Notes: generated by a model not told the origin, from the sequence alone. 6,333 nt of DNA from Spirochaetia bacterium UBA5368 (GCA_002407865.1 DHPI01000074.1:1165-7497); one strand, 5' to 3'; shown: positions 1-5,909, counted from the first letter of the stretch. A program made the numbers and translations.

Positions 1-767
1 TGTTGATCGGGCAGGTCGATTTGAAGAACTACGACTGGAGCCAGCTGCGGCACGCCCTTTCGGCGGGCGAGCCGTTGAATCCGGAAGTAATCCGCGAGTG
101 GAAGAAAAGCACCGGCCTGTATATTTATGATTATTACGGACAGACGGAGACAGTAGCGCTCGTGGCCAATTATCCCGCGATGACGGTGAAAGAAGGAAGT
201 ATGGGAAAACCGACGCCGGGGCATATTATCGAGGTGGTCGACGACGAAGGGGCGCCGCTGCCGCCGATGGAAGAGGGGCATATTGCGGTGAAAGTGAAAC
301 CGTTCAGCCCTCCCGGCATATTCCGGGGATACTGGAAAGAAGAATCGAACAGCGCCTTTGTCGGCGATTGGTATTTTACCGGCGATAAGGCGTATAAAGA
401 CGAAGACGGTTATTTCTGGTTTGTGGGCCGCTCGGATGATTTGATAAAATCGAGCGGCTACAGAATAGGGCCATTCGAGGTTGAGAGCGCGCTTCAGGAG
501 CATCCGGCGGTGCTGGAAAGCGCGGTTATCGGTGTGCCCGATAAAATGCGCGGGCAGATCGTCAAGGCGTTTGTCGTGCTTAACAATGGCTGTGAAGGGA
601 CACCTGCCCTGGTGAAGGAGTTGCAGGAGCATGTGATGAAGGTGACAGCGCCGTATAAATATCCCCGCGAAATTGATTTCGTGAAAGAGCTTCCGAAGAC
701 GATCAGCGGCAAGGTGCGGCGTGTGGAGCTGCGAAAAATGGAACTGGAGAAGATGAAGGCGAAATAG
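1..767 (+). CDS. Medium-chain acyl-CoA synthetase-like AMP-binding enzyme, 3' part (5' end outside window)
   Basis: This is the C-terminal part of an adenylate-forming enzyme that activates a carboxylic acid to its acyl-CoA through an acyl-AMP intermediate, in the cytoplasm. About 255 residues are visible and the frame runs off the left edge, so roughly the first half is missing. Core motifs appear in order: SAGEPLNPEV near residue 20, YGQTE (45-49), the TGD nucleotide motif (126-128), the hinge and A8 segment beginning GRSDDLIKSSGYRIGP (142 on), and the C-terminal PKTISGK with its catalytic lysine near 237. The SAGEPLNPEV, GIFRGYW and APYKYPREI wording is typical of medium-chain (ACSM/MACS-type) synthetases, so medium-chain, branched or aromatic acids are plausible substrates; the sequence does not decide which. 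It converges on the hydrogenase operon with only two bases between the stop codons, and need not be functionally linked to it. Family is confident, substrate is not. Confidence 0.9.
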   Translation, partial: LIGQVDLKNYDWSQLRHALSAGEPLNPEVIREWKKSTGLYIYDYYGQTETVALVANYPAMTVKEGSMGKPTPGHIIEVVDDEGAPLPPMEEGHIAVKVKPFSPPGIFRGYWKEESNSAFVGDWYFTGDKAYKDEDGYFWFVGRSDDLIKSSGYRIGPFEVESALQEHPAVLESAVIGVPDKMRGQIVKAFVVLNNGCEGTPALVKELQEHVMKVTAPYKYPREIDFVKELPKTISGKVRRVELRKMELEKMKAK

Positions 768-769
768 CG

Positions 770-1273
770 CTATGTATTGTGCAGTACACCCTTGAAGATG
801 CCGGTTATTTCGTCGATGGCACGCTGAATGGCCGGGGTCGGCGTTTCTGAAAATTCGAGCGACTCCGGCTGGATGCCAAGGATGACAACTTCGCATCCTG
901 TTGCGTTCACGATATACCGTACCACGATGGAAAGCGGCATCATGTGCGTGGAAAACGACGCGCCCTCGATAGATTCCGGATCGATGAATTCAACCTCGCC
1001 GGGGGATTTGCCGATGTCCGCTGCGTCGATGATAATGATATGCGTCGGATTAAACTGGCGTATTTCCCCCGTGATGCTTTCGGGTGCAGTAGAACCGAGA
1101 AACACACCGAACGCGGGATTTCGACCGGTAGAGGCAAGAGGGAGAAGCTTGCGCGCGATGAGCATGCCTGCCATATCGTCGCCCCGCAATTCGGAACCGA
1201 TACCAATGACAGCGATACGGGAGGCGTGTGCAAGCCGCTTCTCCAGGTCACTCTTCAGGGCGGAGGGCAACAT
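770..1273 (-). CDS. hycI: HycI-family [NiFe]-hydrogenase maturation endopeptidase
   Basis: This endopeptidase removes the C-terminal tail of a [NiFe]-hydrogenase large subunit after nickel insertion, closing the active site. The 167-residue protein matches the M52/HycI pattern: an N-terminal strand IAVIGIGSELRGDD, then IIIDAADIGKSPGE, STHMMPLS and VILGIQPESLEF. By comparison with E. coli HycI (Asp16, Asp62, His90), the metal-sensing residues should be Asp33, Asp83 and His110, all present. The usual glycine after the DD is replaced by methionine, and an extra stretch of about 18 residues precedes the first strand. Similarity is closer to HycI (group 4 large-subunit processing) than to HybD/HyaD. 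It is the last gene of the operon, overlapping the ferredoxin gene by 26 bases. Its ATG has only a weak upstream ribosome site, so it may depend on coupled translation. Its substrate is very probably the large subunit at 2578-3801. Confidence 0.93.
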   Translation of the reverse strand: MLPSALKSDLEKRLAHASRIAVIGIGSELRGDDMAGMLIARKLLPLASTGRNPAFGVFLGSTAPESITGEIRQFNPTHIIIIDAADIGKSPGEVEFIDPESIEGASFSTHMMPLSIVVRYIVNATGCEVVILGIQPESLEFSETPTPAIQRAIDEITGIFKGVLHNT

Positions 1274-1637
1274 TATCGACGCTTTCGTTATTGAAGACGG
1301 TCTTCAGGCTGTCTCGGCTGAGCCCGGCAAGTTCGTAGTCGGATGTTGACTCGAGGGCGTTTTTGGCGCAGTTGTCCACACACTGCGCGCAGAAGATGCA
1401 GTCATCAAGATTAATGCGCGCCTCAAATTTTTTGTCGGCGACTTTCGTAATCGTGATTGCCTTTGACGGGCAGTCGCGCATGCAAAGCTTGCAACCGATA
1501 CATTTCTCGTAATGAAAGATGATCCTTCCCCTGAAACCGGCCGGTTTTGGATTCTTGACAAAAGGGTATAATTCTGTCGCGGGTTTTTTCATAAACGATT
1601 TTAAAACCTCAGACACCATTTTACCTGTTTTTTTCAT
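1248..1637 (-). CDS. NuoI-like ferredoxin subunit (2 x [4Fe-4S]) of group 4 hydrogenase
   Basis: This 129-residue iron-sulfur protein carries two classical cluster motifs: CIGCKLCMRDCP (Cys46, 49, 52, 56) and CIFCAQCVDNC (Cys80, 83, 86, 90). That pattern defines the NuoI/EchF/MbhN family, the subunit that passes electrons to the proximal cluster of the NuoB-like subunit on the cytoplasmic face of the membrane. The 45 residues before the first motif are basic and fit the usual NuoI lead-in; the last 35 or so carry no cysteines. The start was set at the ATG at 1637. A near-perfect extended Shine-Dalgarno lies 6 bases upstream, and this ATG overlaps the NuoH stop as ATGA. A longer frame to 1667 exists but its start lacks such a site. 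With no NADH module visible, this is the likely entry point for electrons from reduced ferredoxin (inference). Confidence 0.94.
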   Translation of the reverse strand: MKKTGKMVSEVLKSFMKKPATELYPFVKNPKPAGFRGRIIFHYEKCIGCKLCMRDCPSKAITITKVADKKFEARINLDDCIFCAQCVDNCAKNALESTSDYELAGLSRDSLKTVFNNESVDNVALRPEE

Positions 1638-2575
1638 TGCAGCATCACCCCCTTGACAAAAAGACACACAACAAGCTGCAGCAATCCTGCCGGAGCAAGA
1701 TATTTCCAGCAGAAATTTACCATTTGCTCTATGCGCAGACGGGCAAGTACGGTCCTGACAAGGGCCATGAGAAATATTATAAAGAAAACCTTGATGAGAT
1801 ATATAATAAAACCTGTGATTGGGGCATAGCCGAGTCCGAACGGGAGAAAAACGGCGGCCAGCAGCGACGCAACGACGACCATCTCGACGTCGAGCGCCAT
1901 ACGCAGCAATGCGAGGAGTCTGCCGCTGTATTCGGTAAAAGTGCCGCCGACAATCTCGGTTTCAGCTTCCGGAATATCAAAGGGCACTTTTTCCAGCTTG
2001 CCCTGGACGGCGATGAGCGCAATTGCAAGTCCCGGAAGGTTTACCAGCCAGTACCAGGAGTGCGCATTATAAAACGCGCTGATTTCGCTCAGCGACCATG
2101 TTCCCGCAAGGAGCGATGGCGCGAGAATTCCCATGAACAGCGGAACTTCATATGCGAATAGCTGTGTTATTGAACGAACCGCGCCGATCGTCGAATACAT
2201 TGAATTTGAGCTCCAGCCCCCCAGAAAAAAGGTGACTGTCGGGATGGTGAGCAGATAGAGCACAACGATGGCATCGCCATTAAAGGAAACAAGAGCGTGT
2301 GTATCCCACATCGGTATATACAGAAAAGACGTGACGGCGGCGGTCAGCGCGAAAACGGGCATCAGTAGAAATATGCGCCTGTCAGCGGATTCCGGAATAA
2401 TTGTTTCCTTGCCGAGAAGCTTGATGAAATCGGCAAGGGGCTGAAACCAGGGCGGCCCGATCCGGTTTTGCATCCGTGCATAGATTTTCCGGTCGGCATA
2501 TTCGGCAAAAAGGCCGAATGCGCTGAGAAACAAAAAACCCGGAAAAATGAGCAGGTAGAATAGTTGTGTGGCCAT
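1634..2575 (-). CDS. NuoH-like membrane subunit of group 4 hydrogenase
   Basis: This is the membrane subunit that anchors the peripheral hydrogenase module and links its redox chemistry to the ion-pumping arm; equivalents are NuoH/ND1, EchB, HycD and MbhM. The 313-residue protein is strongly hydrophobic with about eight membrane segments. Family signatures are clear: an N-terminal loop with ADRKIYARMQNRIGPP (around 27-42) followed by QPLADFIKLLGKE; the acidic loop FDIPEAETEIVGG...TEYSG (199-218); and RTVLARLRIEQM near 274-285. Length fits NuoH (about 320). The ATG at 2575 is preferred over an in-frame TTG at 2581, because the Shine-Dalgarno GAAGG sits 7 bases before the ATG but almost touches the TTG. 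The gene begins 2 bases after the large-subunit stop and ends in a 4-base ATGA overlap with the ferredoxin gene. The glutamate-rich loop is kept although there is probably no quinone, as is usual in group 4 enzymes. Confidence 0.95.
   Translation of the reverse strand: MATQLFYLLIFPGFLFLSAFGLFAEYADRKIYARMQNRIGPPWFQPLADFIKLLGKETIIPESADRRIFLLMPVFALTAAVTSFLYIPMWDTHALVSFNGDAIVVLYLLTIPTVTFFLGGWSSNSMYSTIGAVRSITQLFAYEVPLFMGILAPSLLAGTWSLSEISAFYNAHSWYWLVNLPGLAIALIAVQGKLEKVPFDIPEAETEIVGGTFTEYSGRLLALLRMALDVEMVVVASLLAAVFLPFGLGYAPITGFIIYLIKVFFIIFLMALVRTVLARLRIEQMVNFCWKYLAPAGLLQLVVCLFVKGVMLQ
1644..1654 (-). promoter_or_regulatory. Extended Shine-Dalgarno of the NuoI-like gene
   Basis: AAGGGGGTGAT on the minus strand differs at one base from the full consensus AAGGAGGTGAT and ends 6 bases before the ATG at 1637. 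It sits inside the NuoH coding sequence and decides the ferredoxin start. Confidence 0.85.
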
Positions 2576-2577
2576 CG

Positions 2578-3801
2578 TCAAACCTTCTTCTCAATCAATC
2601 GTTTATTCAGATTCGTAAAATCGATACCTCGATTCTTTCTGTTCCAGTCAAGGCTGAATGCGTGCAGCTCGGGCCACGACATCAGTTTTTCGCCCGGGCC
2701 GTCCGTGCGCAGCGATATCATGCGGTCGGTGCATGAAAAGCACGGATCGATGCTGGCCACGACTATTGGGACATCGGCGAGATAGCTGTTTTCGAGCATG
2801 CGGGCGACGGACTGCACGTTGGCAAGCGTGGGCGCCCGCAGTTTGACACGCTCGGGCATGTCAGTGCCGTTTGCCTGGATATAATGCACATCCTCGCCGC
2901 GCGGAGCTTCGTAGCGGCTGAATGCGCGCCCCGCGGGGATTTTCCTCGGAGCTTTGACGCTTATCGGCCCTTCGGGTATGTTCTGTAGAAGCTGGCGTAT
3001 CATGCCGTACGATTCCATCAGCTCTCCGACGCGGACAAGCGTACGTCCGTACACGTCGCAGTGGTCGTCCGTCACGATCTTGAATTGCAATTCCGGATAG
3101 GAAAGATACGGATCGTCCCGGCGGATGTCCCTGTCAACGGCGGAACCGCGTCCTGTCGGCCCAATTGCTCCGAGATGGAGAGCGTCTTCATGTGAGAGAA
3201 ATCCAACGCCGGAAAGCCTGTTAATGAGCGTCACTTCCTCGGTTGCAAGCTCGATATAATATCTGGTGCGCTCTTCGAGCTTGTCGATTCCGCACAGAAT
3301 TTCCTGTGCCTGTTTGGGAGTAATATCGCGTCGTACGCCGCCGATTGTGTTGATGCCGTAATTGACGCGGTTGCCGGTGAGCATGTTGAGAATATCCATG
3401 ACGATTTCGCGGTCGCGCCAGCTGTACATCAGCAGCGTATCGAAACCGATTTCATGGCCGGCGACACCCAGCCACAAAAGATGGCTATGTATACGCTCGA
3501 GCTCGGCGATGATGGTCCGTATGTAGAATGCCCGCTTCGGAACTTCTATAGCTGCTATTTCTTCAACGGCCAGCACAAACGCCGTCGAGTGAGAATGCGA
3601 GCAAATGCCGCATACGCGCTCGATAAGGTATATGTCCTGTATATAATTGCGTTCTTCGCATGCCTTTTCCACGCCACGGTGATTATAGCCGAGGCGAACG
3701 TCTGCACGTTCTATGCGCTCGCCATTTATGGTGATTTTAAAACTTGCCGGTTCTTTGAGCGCCGGATGCTGGGGCCCAACGGGGATTGTCACGTTAGACA
3801 T
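2578..3801 (-). CDS. Group 4 [NiFe]-hydrogenase large subunit (NuoD-like), catalytic
   Basis: This catalytic subunit carries the [NiFe] centre for proton reduction or H2 oxidation. The 407-residue precursor contains both cysteine motifs: ERVCGICSHSHS (Cys64, Cys67) near the N-terminus and DPCFSCTDR (Cys354, Cys357) near the C-terminus. True complex I NuoD proteins lack these cysteines, so this is a hydrogenase. The GYNHRGVEK segment and overall length place it in group 4, with HycE, EchE, CooH and MbhL. Motif 2 ends in Arg rather than His, as in HycE, and is followed by a 47-residue tail whose PELHAFSLDWNRKN resembles the HycE tail; cleavage after Arg360 is predicted, leaving 360 residues. 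The start at the ATG at 3801 is set by AAGGAGGT 8 bases upstream; an in-frame start at 3831 adds 10 residues without family support. It overlaps the NuoC-like stop by 8 bases. The exact subgroup cannot be fixed by eye. Confidence 0.96.
   Translation of the reverse strand: MSNVTIPVGPQHPALKEPASFKITINGERIERADVRLGYNHRGVEKACEERNYIQDIYLIERVCGICSHSHSTAFVLAVEEIAAIEVPKRAFYIRTIIAELERIHSHLLWLGVAGHEIGFDTLLMYSWRDREIVMDILNMLTGNRVNYGINTIGGVRRDITPKQAQEILCGIDKLEERTRYYIELATEEVTLINRLSGVGFLSHEDALHLGAIGPTGRGSAVDRDIRRDDPYLSYPELQFKIVTDDHCDVYGRTLVRVGELMESYGMIRQLLQNIPEGPISVKAPRKIPAGRAFSRYEAPRGEDVHYIQANGTDMPERVKLRAPTLANVQSVARMLENSYLADVPIVVASIDPCFSCTDRMISLRTDGPGEKLMSWPELHAFSLDWNRKNRGIDFTNLNKRLIEKKV
2583..2587 (-). promoter_or_regulatory. 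Shine-Dalgarno of the NuoH-like gene
   Basis: GAAGG lies 7 bases before the ATG at 2575 and inside the last codons of the large subunit. It leaves no room for the in-frame TTG at 2581, so it fixes the ATG as start. Confidence 0.65.
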
Positions 3802-4273
3802 CTGACTGTACCTCCTTACCGGCGTTATCATGGTTTTGTTTCCAGTCCTTGCGCAGGGGAAATTGACCTTCGGGCCAGTTGTCGGGCAGAGGATACCGAT
3901 ATCCTTCGGGCAGGCCTTCCACCTTCATGCCGAAAAGATCGACAAGCTCGCGCTCGTAAAGAACAGCGTTTGGGAAATACGAAGAAACCGATTTCAGTAT
4001 GGGCGCTTCTTTTGGCACGCGGACAATCAGGTTAATCAGAATTCCATCATCGCGTCCGAGGTTGTAGATGACCGCGAGCATAACGTCCTCGTCGATTCCT
4101 GTCAGAGTGCAAAGCATCGTGCATCCAAGATTTTTCACCGAAAAATCGAAGACCTCATAAAATGAGTCGTGCGGATGGTCGACAAAGATCCTTCGCGCCC
4201 GCTGTATAACGGCTTTCCCTTCAAGCTGCGGGAATTTACTTTCCAATTCCTGAAGCAATGACTTTTCTTTCAT
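3794..4273 (-). CDS. NuoC-like 30 kDa-type subunit of group 4 hydrogenase
   Basis: This 159-residue soluble protein carries the signature of the complex I 30-kDa subunit (NuoC, MbhK, EchD) in its C-terminal third: YERELVDLFGMKVEG (106-120), RYPLPDNWP and PLRKDW (139-144). It has no cofactor. In the family it packs against the large and small subunits and stabilises the peripheral arm. The N-terminal hundred residues are less conserved and contain the alpha/beta core. It is a separate gene, unlike HycE where this domain is fused to the large subunit, so it is closer to Mbh and Ech organisation. The ATG at 4273 is supported by GGAGGA 5 bases upstream, inside the NuoB-like gene, giving a 38-base overlap; the last 8 bases overlap the large-subunit start. 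These overlaps should help equal production of subunits. Confidence 0.94.
   Translation of the reverse strand: MKEKSLLQELESKFPQLEGKAVIQRARRIFVDHPHDSFYEVFDFSVKNLGCTMLCTLTGIDEDVMLAVIYNLGRDDGILINLIVRVPKEAPILKSVSSYFPNAVLYERELVDLFGMKVEGLPEGYRYPLPDNWPEGQFPLRKDWKQNHDNAGKEVQSDV
3810..3817 (-). promoter_or_regulatory. Shine-Dalgarno of the hydrogenase large subunit
   Basis: AAGGAGGT, a perfect consensus, ends 8 bases before the ATG at 3801. It excludes the longer in-frame start at 3831, because it would then lie inside the gene. Confidence 0.85.
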
Positions 4274-4754
4274 ACGTTTCCTCCGTGAACAACGGTTCCG
4301 AGATTTCCGGCCGGCCAGACTCTTTCTCCTCGAGACTGGAAAGCAGTTTTACCACTCCGTCAATTATCGCTTCCGGGCTTGCCGGGCATCCCGGAATATA
4401 TGCTGACACGGGTATTACCGCATCGATCCCTTCTTCAACGTTATAGCAACCCTTGAACACGCCGCCCGAACAAGCGCATGAACCGACAGCGACGACAAAC
4501 TTGGGATCGGGCATCTGCTCGTATATTCGTACAAGCCGGTCTTTAATCTGCCTTGTGACGGAACCGCAGCATATCAGCACATCCGCGTGGCGTGGCGTTC
4601 CCTTCAGCAAAATGCCGAAGCGTTCGATATCAAATCTGGGAGTGAGCGCGGCGACGATTTCAATATCGCATGCGTTGCAGGCGCCGGCGTTGAAGTGAAT
4701 TATCCATGGCGATTTTAAACGCGCCCAGGTCATAACCCTATCGTAAATCCTCAT
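4236..4754 (-). CDS. NuoB-like small subunit of group 4 hydrogenase (proximal [4Fe-4S])
   Basis: This 172-residue small subunit holds the proximal [4Fe-4S] cluster beside the [NiFe] site and receives electrons from the NuoI-like ferredoxin subunit. Likely ligands are Cys26 and Cys29 in GACNACDIE, Cys93 in GSCACSGG and Cys123 in PGCPASPE. The C-x-x-C spacing at the first site is the hydrogenase type; quinone-reducing complex I has adjacent cysteines there. An additional vicinal cysteine pair, ADVLICCGSVTRQ (62-63), is noted, plus Cys95 and Cys103. The C-terminal 30 residues are charged and have no recognised motif. There is no twin-arginine signal, as expected for a cytoplasm-facing group 4 enzyme. 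The ATG at 4754 is set by GGAGGT 8 bases upstream; an in-frame TTG at 4760 is too close to it. The NuoA-like stop precedes it by 6 bases. Confidence 0.95.
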   Translation of the reverse strand: MRIYDRVMTWARLKSPWIIHFNAGACNACDIEIVAALTPRFDIERFGILLKGTPRHADVLICCGSVTRQIKDRLVRIYEQMPDPKFVVAVGSCACSGGVFKGCYNVEEGIDAVIPVSAYIPGCPASPEAIIDGVVKLLSSLEEKESGRPEISEPLFTEETYERKVIASGIGK

Positions 4755-4760
4755 CAGCAA

Positions 4761-5093
4761 TTACCTCCGAAACAGAATAAACAGGCCGATTACCGCGCCG
4801 ATTATATAGATAAAAACGATGCCGCCCGATCTGATTGTTTCGGCGGGGATTGTTGTCAGCATAAGCGCGACGACATGCATAATAGTAAAAAAGAAAGCGA
4901 ACGGAAAAAACTGGCTGTAATCGGGATGGATGCTGCCCGATGGGACGTCTTCACCGCATGCGTACGGTTTGGTTTTACCTCCCGGCACTTTCAATCCGCG
5001 GACCCCCATAAAGGATGACAGCCGTGAGAACACGATAAATACGACGAGCAGAAGTAAAAACGCGATGGGCGGTATCAGAATGTAATTACTCAC
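4761..5093 (-). CDS. NuoA-like (ND3-type) membrane subunit
   Basis: This is a 110-residue membrane protein with three hydrophobic helices (about 5-24, 63-83 and 89-108), the size and layout of NuoA/ND3. The loop after helix 1 holds KPYACGEDVP with Cys46, matching the conserved Tyr-x-Cys-Gly loop of ND3 that lines the quinone/redox site in complex I. Helix 2 begins FFPFAFFFTIMHVVALML; where complex I has FDxEA with two acidic residues, this protein reads MHVVA, so the acidic pair is missing. A NuoA homologue is unusual in an operon whose large subunit binds [NiFe]. The GTG at 5093 is chosen because AGGAGGA lies 5 bases upstream; a longer in-frame TTG start at 5114 would place that ribosome site inside the gene. 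The start overlaps the NuoK-like stop by 8 bases. Assignment as NuoA family is firm; its role in a hydrogenase is open. Confidence 0.87.
   Translation of the reverse strand: MSNYILIPPIAFLLLLVVFIVFSRLSSFMGVRGLKVPGGKTKPYACGEDVPSGSIHPDYSQFFPFAFFFTIMHVVALMLTTIPAETIRSGGIVFIYIIGAVIGLFILFRR
4763..4768 (-). promoter_or_regulatory. Shine-Dalgarno of the NuoB-like gene
   Basis: GGAGGT overlaps the first base of the NuoA-like stop codon and ends 8 bases before the ATG at 4754, favouring that ATG over the in-frame TTG at 4760. Confidence 0.8.
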
Positions 5094-5421
5094 GAGAATC
5101 CTCCTGTCCCTCAATGCCTTGTAATACGCGTGCGTTGATGGAGCCGCTCTTGCTGTAAACGCCGATTACAAGCCCCGCGCCTACAACCATGACCACGACC
5201 TCCAGTATTATGAAGGTAATCGCGATAGATTGCGCAAGAGCGGTACGATTTGTCATATATCCGGCGATTATAATAAACAGCGTAATCGCTTTTGATAGCA
5301 GCTCGATACCGATAAGGGTTCGGATGAGGTTTCGTGATACAAGAATACAGTAAAAACCCGTAATAATAAGCATGGCCCCCGTACCGGTCAGTAAAAACAA
5401 TTGTTGCCCAAAATCACCCAT
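5086..5421 (-). CDS. NuoK-like (MrpC/MbhG-type) membrane subunit
   Basis: This 111-residue protein has three membrane helices and belongs to the NuoK/MrpC/HyfE superfamily, part of the ion-translocating arm. Two buried glutamates characteristic of NuoK are visible: Glu40 in TLIGIELLSKA and Glu74 in FIILEVVVMVVGAGL, at positions matching E. coli NuoK Glu36 and Glu72, which belong to the central hydrophilic axis. A polar tail of about 20 residues (GSINARVLQGIEGQEDSRE) extends past the third helix. The ATG at 5421 is supported by AAGGAGAGG 7 bases upstream; an in-frame TTG at 5457 lacks such a site and would make the protein longer than the family norm of about 100. The gene overlaps both neighbours by 8 bases. 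Whether protons or sodium move through this arm cannot be read from the sequence. Confidence 0.88.
   Translation of the reverse strand: MGDFGQQLFLLTGTGAMLIITGFYCILVSRNLIRTLIGIELLSKAITLFIIIAGYMTNRTALAQSIAITFIILEVVVMVVGAGLVIGVYSKSGSINARVLQGIEGQEDSRE
5099..5105 (-). promoter_or_regulatory. Shine-Dalgarno of the NuoA-like gene
   Basis: AGGAGGA ends 5 bases before the GTG at 5093. This selects GTG over the in-frame TTG at 5114 and gives the 8-base overlap with the NuoK-like stop. Confidence 0.8.
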
Positions 5422-5905
5422 TTTTACGCCTCTCCTTGAACAATACTGCGACGCCAAAAACCCCCGTCAGCAGAATGATTATCTGACCAAAAATGTCAAA
5501 TTGCCGCATATTCCAGAATACGGATTTTATGCCGGCATCTGTCTCTATCGGAGCAGTGACGAATACCGCGTGAAATGGCGCAAAGTATAATCCGATGCCC
5601 ACGGCTATCAAGAGAACGGGCAGATACCAGAATCGTTTAAGTCGGCCCTTTGCGGCGGCGACGGCATCCTTTTGAGAATCAGATTTTGTAAGACTTATTA
5701 CGCTGATGAGAATGACGGTTATTAAGCCCGCGCATATTGACAGCTCAAAAACGGCGGCGACAGGTGACGCAAGCACATAGAGTATAATTGTCAGCAACAC
5801 GCTTGTGCACGCGAGGGCGATGGCTGATCGGATAAGGGTTCGTGCCATTACAGTTATGAGCGCCGAGAGAACAAGCAACGTAAGGAGGAGCATAATTATT
5901 GTCAC
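5414..5905 (-). CDS. NuoJ-like membrane subunit resembling joined MbhD and MbhE
   Basis: This 163-residue membrane protein has about five hydrophobic helices, like NuoJ. The first half (RSAIALACTSVLLTIILYVL, then AVFELSICAGLITVIL, 50-66) resembles the MbhD/DUF4040 or NuoJ core, with a buried Glu54. After a charged linker (SKSDSQKDAVAAAKGRLKR region, about 74-91) come two more helices. The last starts MRQFDIFGQIIILLTG and recalls the MbhE and MrpA C-terminal motif RxFDTLGE; here the expected glutamate is Gln141. In Mbh and Mrp these are separate chains or parts of MrpA, while in complex I they are one chain, NuoJ. The GTG at 5905 is chosen because GAGGAA lies 4 bases upstream; an in-frame ATG four codons later has no such site. 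It is 26 bases downstream of the antiporter gene and overlaps the NuoK-like start by 8 bases. Confidence 0.8.
   Translation of the reverse strand: MTIIMLLLTLLVLSALITVMARTLIRSAIALACTSVLLTIILYVLASPVAAVFELSICAGLITVILISVISLTKSDSQKDAVAAAKGRLKRFWYLPVLLIAVGIGLYFAPFHAVFVTAPIETDAGIKSVFWNMRQFDIFGQIIILLTGVFGVAVLFKERRKNG
5429..5437 (-). promoter_or_regulatory. Shine-Dalgarno of the NuoK-like gene
   Basis: AAGGAGAGG ends 7 bases before the ATG at 5421, within the NuoJ-like gene, and rules out the longer in-frame TTG at 5457. Confidence 0.75.
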
Positions 5906-5909
5906 GGTA

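Noticed and set aside
770..800. Possible terminator hairpin between the convergent genes (TGTA...TACA)
   Set aside because: Only a four-base stem with an unpaired centre and no T-rich run; it lies within the protease coding sequence.
828..1349. Plus-strand open frame of 173 codons opposite the protease gene
   Set aside because: It is antisense to a clearly conserved HycI-family gene, has no recognisable domain, and its composition reflects the opposite strand.
1637..2161. Plus-strand open frame of 174 codons opposite the NuoH-like gene
   Set aside because: Very hydrophilic sequence that mirrors a membrane-protein gene on the other strand; no motif and no convincing ribosome site.
3454..4035. 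Plus-strand open frame of 193 codons opposite the large-subunit and NuoC-like genes
   Set aside because: It overlaps the conserved N-terminal metal motif of the large subunit in antisense and shows no family signature; a shadow frame.
2578..5093. Ordinary quinone-reducing complex I, or a cysteine-less hydrogenase-related (Ehr) complex
   Set aside because: The NuoD-like subunit has both complete CxxC metal motifs, the NuoB-like protein has the hydrogenase C-x-x-C spacing, and a hydrogenase maturation protease is in the operon.
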